Shown: in pieces, positions 58,989 to 64,000 of the stretch | Layout of the letters: the number at the start of each line of letters is the position of its first letter | How positions within the stretch are numbered: the first letter of the stretch is position 1 | Assembly: GCA_036268615.1 (NCBI GenBank) | Contig: DATATV010000060.1 | Span: forward strand, 124,001-188,000 | Length of the DNA: 64,000 nt | Source: DATATV01 sp036268615 | GTDB taxonomy: Bacteria; Actinomycetota; Actinomycetes; Mycobacteriales; Pseudonocardiaceae | Direction of reading: 5' to 3' | Program-made: the position numbers and the translations under genes | Notes under the pieces: generated by a model | Database searches by the model: none | What the model was told of the DNA's origin: nothing | What the model saw: only the letters and a program-made list of their open reading frames with translations

Positions 58989-59627
58989 TCAGCTGCCGGT
59001 GCGATGGGCGAGGTAGCGCCGACTGCTGGGCAACATCGCCAGCACCCCGGTCAGCACCGGCATCACCAGCAACACCAGGAAAGCCGGCCGCAGCCCGTTC
59101 CCGTTCGCCACGAACGCCCCGGCGATCGACAACACGACACCGACGACCAGCCAACAGCCGCCGAGCAGCAGCAGTCGGCCGACCGGCTTCCCGGCGAACA
59201 TCAGCACCGCGCCCGCGAACAGGACCAACCCGACGGCAACGCTGAGCAGCGCGGTGGCCATCACTACGCCGAAGTAGGTCTGAGCCACGTTCGGGCGCAG
59301 CATCATGTCCGGGTAGCCGGTCCGGAGCGATCGCAGCGCGGTGACCACGATGAGGCCCGCGCCGATGTGCAGGTTGCCGCCGATGATGGCCAGCACGCCC
59401 GCCGTGATCGCGGTGCCACCGCTGGGCCGCCGCTGCGGCGCGACTCCGCCGGGATACGCCGGATAGCTGGGATAGGCCGGATAACTCTGCTGGCTCGGAT
59501 ACGTTGGCAGCACGGCGACCGGGTACTCGCCCCACGGCGGGTCGAACCGGTCGTCGGGCTGCGGCAGCCGACCGTCGTCGGCCGGCTGGCCGGACCGGTC
59601 GGCCGGATGGTCAGGCGGGTACGTCAT
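58989..59627 (-). CDS. Membrane protein with Tyr/Pro-rich N-terminus
   Basis: The 212-residue product has a disordered N-terminus (Pro/Asp-rich, then YPAYPSYPAYPGG repeats) and about four transmembrane helices (GVLAIIGGNLHIGAGLIVV; YFGVVMATALLSVAVGLVLFAGAVLMFAG; LLLLGGCWLVVGVVLSIAGAFV; FLVLLVMPVLTGVLAML). No family is recognised. The ATG at 59627 overlaps the stop of the preceding small gene (ATGA), and GAAAGG lies 7 bases upstream. Confidence 0.7.
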   Translation of the reverse strand: MTYPPDHPADRSGQPADDGRLPQPDDRFDPPWGEYPVAVLPTYPSQQSYPAYPSYPAYPGGVAPQRRPSGGTAITAGVLAIIGGNLHIGAGLIVVTALRSLRTGYPDMMLRPNVAQTYFGVVMATALLSVAVGLVLFAGAVLMFAGKPVGRLLLLGGCWLVVGVVLSIAGAFVANGNGLRPAFLVLLVMPVLTGVLAMLPSSRRYLAHRTGS

Positions 59628-59902
59628 CGGGATACCTTTCGTCGGGCTGTTCCGATCCCGGAAGGCTCGGCCAGGGGCAACGGCGCATCGGGGTTGGTGA
59701 GCCAACGGGCTTGGAACAGCAGCACCAAGGCCGCGTCGACGATTCCGGTGGCGGGCAACAGTTGTCCGGCAACACCGAGAATCGCGAACAATCCCGCACT
59801 TGTGGCGGTGACCTGTTTCGGTAGCGGTTCACGCGCGAGATGACCGACGGGAAAGCCCGCCGGCGTGGCCAACTCGCCCGGCTGTCCGGCTGGAGTTGTC
59901 AC
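59624..59902 (-). CDS. Small membrane protein of unknown function
   Basis: This 92-residue protein has two hydrophobic stretches (VTATSAGLFAILGVAGQLLPATG and IVDAALVLLFQARWL). The GTG start at 59902 follows GAAGGGG. It lies downstream of the GT87 gene and overlaps the next gene by four bases, so the three probably form an operon. No family recognised. Confidence 0.6.
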   Translation of the reverse strand: MTTPAGQPGELATPAGFPVGHLAREPLPKQVTATSAGLFAILGVAGQLLPATGIVDAALVLLFQARWLTNPDAPLPLAEPSGIGTARRKVSR

Positions 59903-59948
59903 CGATGCCCCTTCACGATGTTGTTGCCGGGGCAGCATATCCAGCTGG

Positions 59949-61127
59949 TCAGGACACCTGGTCGGCCAGTTCGGGCAATTGTGCGGGAACGGTGGTGACC
60001 GCCACGGTGGGTCGGCTCGGCAGGAAGACCAACATGGCCAGCCAGTAGGCCAGTAGCACAAAGCAGTACAAGGAGTGCCCCAGCCGGGTGACCACACCGG
60101 TGCCGTGCCACAACCCGGCCCACTCCACGCCGATCACCGTCAGTGCGAGCAGGAACGCGGCCAGTGCGCGCCTGCGTCGGCCGAGCAGCACGAGCACCCC
60201 GGGGAAGCACAGCACCAGGTAGTTGTTCCAGGCGACCGGGGACAGCAGCAGGGTGGCCGCGGTCAACGCCCACAGCGCGAGCGGCGAGTACCCGCCTCGC
60301 CAGATCCGCCACCCGGTGACCGCGACGACGATCACGCCGAGCCCGAAGCCGATCCAGGCCGGACCGCCCAGTCTCAACAGCAACGCCGGCAGCGACGCGT
60401 TGTCCCCGCCCGAACTGATGCTCGTCTCGGTCATGATCCGCAGCCACTGCCGGGTCTGCGCCACGCCCGGCACGACCACGCCGATCAGCGTGCCGCCGGC
60501 CGCACCGGCCACCGTGGCCCACAGCATCGGCCACTGCCGGCGCGCCACCGGGAACAGCAGCAGCGGCGCGAGCGTCGGTTTCGCCGCGATGACCAGGCCC
60601 AGCAGCACCCCGGCCACCAGCGGCCGACCCCGCCGGTCGGCGAACCAGCAGCCGACCAGCCCGGTCAGCAGCACGCCGTACGCCTGGCCGAGCGCGATCG
60701 TGGACAGCAGCGGCGAGGAGGCGAACACCGCGCAGAGCGCGAGGCCGGCCGGCGCGGCGGGCAACCGTAACTCGCGCACGACCATGGCGTAGCAGCCCAG
60801 CAGCAGCGCGAGGGTGAACAGCGCGAACAGCCGGTAGGCCGGCAGCGGGTCGAGCAGGCCGAACGGAGCCACCAGCACCGACCAGAACGGCGGGTCGAGA
60901 TTGGGGACGAGCGCGCCGGTGACGTAGAGGTTCTGGCCGTGCAGCAGGGCCACGGCGGAGCGGTGGAAGGTCTCGAAATCGACGTGCAGCGCCATCGCGT
61001 CGCCCTCGACCCGGTACAGGTTGGCACTGCCGTAGCGCACCCACAGGTAGCCAGCCATGGCCAACGCCGCTCCGACACCTACCCAGAGTGCGCCTCGGCC
61101 GAGCCTGGTAACACGGGGGAACGACAT
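59949..61127 (-). CDS. Glycosyltransferase family 87-like polytopic membrane protein
   Basis: The 392-residue product has about ten transmembrane helices with the DUF2029/GT87 pattern: DFETFHRSAVALLHGQNLY followed by PPFWSVLVAPFGLL, and GLVIAAKPTLAPLLLFPVARRQW. Members transfer mannose or arabinose from polyprenyl-phosphate donors in cell-envelope glycan synthesis. The acidic residue after helix 1 (D in VDFETF) is the probable catalytic base. ATG 61127 is used; the longer reading is Arg-rich and unlike the family. Confidence 0.8.
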   Translation of the reverse strand: MSFPRVTRLGRGALWVGVGAALAMAGYLWVRYGSANLYRVEGDAMALHVDFETFHRSAVALLHGQNLYVTGALVPNLDPPFWSVLVAPFGLLDPLPAYRLFALFTLALLLGCYAMVVRELRLPAAPAGLALCAVFASSPLLSTIALGQAYGVLLTGLVGCWFADRRGRPLVAGVLLGLVIAAKPTLAPLLLFPVARRQWPMLWATVAGAAGGTLIGVVVPGVAQTRQWLRIMTETSISSGGDNASLPALLLRLGGPAWIGFGLGVIVVAVTGWRIWRGGYSPLALWALTAATLLLSPVAWNNYLVLCFPGVLVLLGRRRRALAAFLLALTVIGVEWAGLWHGTGVVTRLGHSLYCFVLLAYWLAMLVFLPSRPTVAVTTVPAQLPELADQVS

Positions 61128-61477
61128 GCGTTCACCGTATCGGGAGCAATTCGGTGGAAACGACATGCCTGTCCGTATCCGCCGACTGTTGGGCTGGTCC
61201 AGGTCGAACACAGGTTCGACCGACCTCGACCTCGGCCTCGACCTCGGCCCGACGCTCGCGTCGCGCATCCCTGCCGACGGACCTGAGTGCGCTCGGTGGG
61301 CCCAGGCACCTGTCTCCAGTGGACACCGTTCGCGGCGAATAGCTCTTGCATTGCGTACAAAACGTCGGACCGCATGATTCCATTGGTTGACTTTGTCGTG
61401 TTCTGCGGTCCGGACGCGCAAAAACCGTTCTAGGTTGGCCACGCGAGCTTGTCAACCCGAGAGGACGGAAGGTCACC
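61128..61477. other. Intergenic region, 350 bases, divergent
   Basis: No gene is supported. A short tandem array of CGACCTCGACCTCGGC-like units lies at 61221-61248. Two similar GGAA(A)CGACATGC words lie near 61118 and 61151. The right end holds the GGAAGG ribosome-binding site of the XRE gene. Promoters for both divergent genes are presumed but none is clear. Confidence 0.45.
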
Positions 61478-62323
61478 ATGGGGAACAGCAGTGTGCGCAC
61501 CCGGGAGTTCGGTGCACGAGTGCGCATCCTCCGCGAGGGCATCGGAATTACTGGTACGAGATTGGCCGAGGATCTGGAAGTTGTCGGCAGCACCATTTCC
61601 AGGTTGGAGAGCGGCAGCCCGCACGCCATCGGCGTGAGCGGCCTGACCGTGTTGCTGACCGGCTGCGGCCTGCGCGGCGCGAAGTTGCAGAAGTACCTGT
61701 CCGGCTGGACCGCCGAGGACAACGGTTATTTTGTTGCCCCGCATGGTGATGAGATCCCGGACAAGCTGCTGGCGATAATGCTCCACGAGGAGGCTGCCAC
61801 GTCGCTGTTCGACTATGAACCAATCTTCATCCCGGGTCTGTTGCAAACCGAAGGCTACATCCGGGCGCTGTTTCGTGGAGCCGGCATGTCGGGCGACGGC
61901 CTCGAATCAGCCGTACGGCTCCGCCTCGAACGACAGAAGCCGCTGAAGCGAGAATCTGGAGCGCCATGCTGCACCTTCTACGTCCACGAAAATGTGCTCC
62001 GCACACCGGTCGGGGGCAAGAAGGCGATGCACGAACAGTTGGTGAAGCTCCTGATTGATACCGGCCAGCAAAGCATCAACATTCGAGTCATCCCAGCCGT
62101 TACACAGGACGTCTTCGTACCGGCCGCGTTCCGGTTGATGACCTTCGACAAGTTCGGACCAGTCGGCTACACCTCAGGCCTCGGCGTCAGCGCGTTCCTC
62201 GAACAGCCCGGCGACATCAACCGGTACCTTACATTGCTGAATCGACTGGACCAGGCCGCCCTCAGCGAGGCACACTCGCGGGACATGCTTGACAGCTTGG
62301 AAAGGGCGTACGGCCAGCCCTAG
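61478..62323 (+). CDS. XRE-family regulator with DUF5753 domain
   Basis: The 281-residue protein has an N-terminal helix-turn-helix (FGARVRILREGIGITGTRLAEDLEVVGSTISRLESG) and a C-terminal DUF5753/Scr1-type domain with EPIFIPGLLQTEGYIRALF and RLERQKPL. Such genes, paired with DUF397 genes, are found in many copies in actinomycetes and include developmental and secondary-metabolism regulators (WhiJ-like). It is followed after 12 bases by the DUF397 partner. The ligand is unknown. GGAAGG lies five bases before the ATG. Confidence 0.88.
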   Translation: MGNSSVRTREFGARVRILREGIGITGTRLAEDLEVVGSTISRLESGSPHAIGVSGLTVLLTGCGLRGAKLQKYLSGWTAEDNGYFVAPHGDEIPDKLLAIMLHEEAATSLFDYEPIFIPGLLQTEGYIRALFRGAGMSGDGLESAVRLRLERQKPLKRESGAPCCTFYVHENVLRTPVGGKKAMHEQLVKLLIDTGQQSINIRVIPAVTQDVFVPAAFRLMTFDKFGPVGYTSGLGVSAFLEQPGDINRYLTLLNRLDQAALSEAHSRDMLDSLERAYGQP

Positions 62324-62335
62324 GAGAGGACCCGG

Positions 62336-62530
62336 ATGCGGACGGCTCGGACCACCTGGCGCAAGAGCAGTTACAGCAGCAGCGACCCGACTGATAACTG
62401 CGTAGAAGTGGCTCTGAGCAGCGAATCCGCCGCCGTCCGCGACTCGAAGAACCCAAACGGGCCAACCCTTGCCATCCCGACAAACCACTGGCGCACGTTC
62501 CTCGACCGTGGTTGTGAAGCCACGTTCTAG
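62336..62530 (+). CDS. DUF397 small protein, partner of the XRE regulator
   Basis: This 64-residue protein shows the DUF397 pattern: TWRKSSYSSS, NCVEVA, VRDSKNPNGPTL and a closing W..F. GGAGAGG precedes the ATG. It is thought to work with the XRE/DUF5753 protein, in some systems as an antagonist. Confidence 0.9.
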   Translation: MRTARTTWRKSSYSSSDPTDNCVEVALSSESAAVRDSKNPNGPTLAIPTNHWRTFLDRGCEATF

Positions 62531-62620
62531 TGGACCTTCGCCCGCTCGACACCCGTTCGGGTGAGCAGAGGCTGGACTCGGCGCGCGCCACCGGTCAGCG
62601 TGGTGCCACCATGACGGGCC

Positions 62621-63127
62621 ATGACCGCTGATCATTCGCCGCCTGATCGCTCGATGTCTGATCAGGCGTTGCCGAGGCCGCCGGGCAGCGCCGACGCGCC
62701 GCTGACCCTGTATCTGGTCAAGCAACTGGAACAGGTGATCAGGGCGCTGCTCGACGACGCGCTGCGGACGCTCGGGCTGACCACGTTGCAGTACACCGCA
62801 CTCTCCGTACTGGAACGGCGTGCCGACGGGCTGTCCTCGGCCCAGTTGGCCCGTCGGGCGTTCGTGCGGCCGCAGACCATGCACGAGATGGTCCAGGCGC
62901 TGGACGAACGCGGGCTGATCGAGCGCCGGCACGCCGCCAACAACCAGCGCGTGCTGCTGGCCAGCCTGTCGGTCACCGGGCGTGACCTGTTGGCCCAGTG
63001 CCGCCCGGTCGTCCAGGAAGTGGAGAACCGGCTGCTCGCCGGCATGTCCCCGCAGCGCCGGGACGAGTTCCGTACCGCGTTGGAGTACGGCCACAACACT
63101 CTTGCCGACTGGGCACGAAGCCGCTGA
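62621..63127 (+). CDS. MarR-family transcriptional regulator
   Basis: This 168-residue protein has a MarR winged helix (LTTLQYTALSVLERRADGLSSAQLARRAFVRPQTMHEMVQALDERGLIERRHAANNQRVLLASLS). The start may be ATG 62621 or ATG 62654, as the first residues are hydrophilic and unlike the family. It is convergent with the acyl-CoA synthetase gene, three bases apart. CTGATC words occur at 62628, 62643 and 62658. Confidence 0.83.
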   Translation: MTADHSPPDRSMSDQALPRPPGSADAPLTLYLVKQLEQVIRALLDDALRTLGLTTLQYTALSVLERRADGLSSAQLARRAFVRPQTMHEMVQALDERGLIERRHAANNQRVLLASLSVTGRDLLAQCRPVVQEVENRLLAGMSPQRRDEFRTALEYGHNTLADWARSR

Positions 63128-63130
63128 GCC

Positions 63131-64000
63131 TCACCCGGGAGGGTTACCGTAGCGCTCCCGCAGCCGCCCCTTGAGGATCTTGCCGGACCCGGTCACCGGC
63201 AACTCGGCCACGAACTCCACGTACTTCGGCACCTTGTAGCCGGCCAGTCGCTCCCGCAGGAACGCCCGCAGTTCGTCCTCGGTCGCGGCCTGGCCGGGCC
63301 GGAGGACCACGATCGCCCTGCCGACCTCGCCCCACCGGTCGTCCGGCACGCCGATCACCGCGCACAACACCACCGCCGGGTGTTCGTAGAGCGCGCTCTC
63401 CACCTCCGCCGGATAGACGTTCTCGCCGCCGGAAATGATCACGTCCTTGAGTCGGTCGACGATGTACACGTAGCCGTCCACGTCGACAGTGGCCACGTCG
63501 CCGGACTGGAACCACCCGTCCCGCAACACATCCGCGGTCTCCTGCGGCCGACCCCAGTAGCCGGGCATGACGTTGGGCCCGGACACGACGACCTCGCCCT
63601 TCTCCCCCGGCGCGACCGGCGTCGAGTCCGGCCCGACGACCCGCACGTCGGTGAAGAACGAGGGCACTCCGGCCGAACCGGCCTTGCTGGTCACGTGCGC
63701 GCGGTCCAGGAAGAGCACGCCGGGCGCCGCCTCGGTCATGCCGTAGCCCTGCACGAAGACCAGGCCCCGGGCCAGATAACGCTGAATGATGTCCAGCGGC
63801 ACTGGCGCGCCGCCGCAGGAGAGGTTGCGCACGCTGGACAGGTCGGCGCCCGCCCAGTCCGGATGCTCGGCGATCGCCTGGTACATCGTGGGCACGCCGA
63901 ACATCAGGGTGACCCGCCGGCGCCGGATGTCGGCGAGCACCCGACCGGGGTCGAACGCTCCGTGCAGCACGACGGTGCCGCCCTTGAGCAGGGTGGGCAG
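63131..64000 (-). CDS. Acyl-CoA synthetase (AMP-binding), C-terminal part truncated by window edge
   Basis: The frame is open to the right edge, so the N-terminus lies outside. Visible are GYGMTEAAPG (the acyl-adenylate motif region), YWGRPQETADVLRDGWFQSGDVATVD, DRLKDVIISGGENVYPAEVE and the C-terminal Lys in PVTGSGKILKGRLR. These mark an ANL-superfamily fatty-acid-CoA ligase. The substrate is not determinable. The frame runs on from the motif VPTMYQ. Confidence 0.88.
   Translation of the reverse strand: MPTLLKGGTVVLHGAFDPGRVLADIRRRRVTLMFGVPTMYQAIAEHPDWAGADLSSVRNLSCGGAPVPLDIIQRYLARGLVFVQGYGMTEAAPGVLFLDRAHVTSKAGSAGVPSFFTDVRVVGPDSTPVAPGEKGEVVVSGPNVMPGYWGRPQETADVLRDGWFQSGDVATVDVDGYVYIVDRLKDVIISGGENVYPAEVESALYEHPAVVLCAVIGVPDDRWGEVGRAIVVLRPGQAATEDELRAFLRERLAGYKVPKYVEFVAELPVTGSGKILKGRLRERYGNPPG

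Noticed and set aside
61221..61248. CRISPR or satellite-like tandem array
   Set aside because: Only about 28 bases of 6- to 12-base units, with no spacer structure.
62611..62631. Mini-ORF overlapping the MarR start (ATG at 62611)
   Set aside because: Six codons only, with no ribosome-binding site or conservation evidence.
1..64000. tRNA, rRNA, insertion sequence, prophage or integrase genes
   Set aside because: None was recognised on either strand. The window looks like ordinary chromosomal DNA without clear mobile-element signs.

Overview
The window is high-GC DNA with dense genes, overlapping stop/start codons (ATGA, GTGA), many GTG/TTG starts and actinobacterial families such as IniB/IniA/IniC dynamin-like proteins, LCP proteins and XRE-DUF397 pairs. 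This points to a filamentous actinomycete, probably of the Pseudonocardiales; the family-level placement is inference from gene content. No rRNA, tRNA, CRISPR array, transposase or phage gene was seen. Both ends cut genes: a GT39-type glycosyltransferase on the left and an acyl-CoA synthetase on the right.

Layout. 1-10 kb: an envelope-stress module resembling mycobacterial iniR-iniBAC. A LuxR-type regulator with a P-loop ATPase and a membrane-anchored truncated Hsp70 are divergent from iniB-, iniA- and iniC-like genes. A perfect 14-bp hairpin separates iniB from the dynamin pair. 10-14.6 kb: DedA protein, amidase, a sensor-kinase-like protein whose phospho-acceptor His is Asn, and a CBS-pair protein. 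14.6-17.5 kb: a guanidine-I (ykkC) riboswitch, a guanidine hydrolase-like ureohydrolase and an APC permease. 17.7-23.2 kb: a degenerate ABC ATPase with a YhgE/Pip-type membrane protein, small membrane proteins and an LCP-LytR_C protein.

23.3-34.3 kb: a choline/glycine betaine catabolic cluster. One arm has an IclR regulator, a dimethylglycine dehydrogenase-like flavoprotein and a Rieske oxygenase. The divergent arm has a Rieske ferredoxin, ferredoxin reductase, betaine aldehyde dehydrogenase, APC permease and GMC choline dehydrogenase. Together they would take choline to betaine and then demethylate it. 34.4-49 kb: ArfB-like rescue factor, secreted peptidoglycan amidase, dienelactone hydrolase, a frameshifted monooxygenase next to a MarR gene, a J-domain/NERD fusion, a MarR-MFS efflux operon with a long palindrome at the start codon, a TehA/SLAC1-type channel, a phytoene-desaturase-like oxidoreductase, a two-component system and an SDR.

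49.2-51.2 kb: three tandem paralogous small secreted proteins of an unrecognised family. 51.3-58.9 kb: a complete protocatechuate/beta-ketoadipate operon (pcaIJFHGBDC plus an IclR regulator) with close translational coupling and a PcaR-like box upstream. 59-64 kb: small membrane proteins, a GT87-type glycosyltransferase, an XRE-DUF5753/DUF397 pair, a MarR regulator and the truncated acyl-CoA synthetase.
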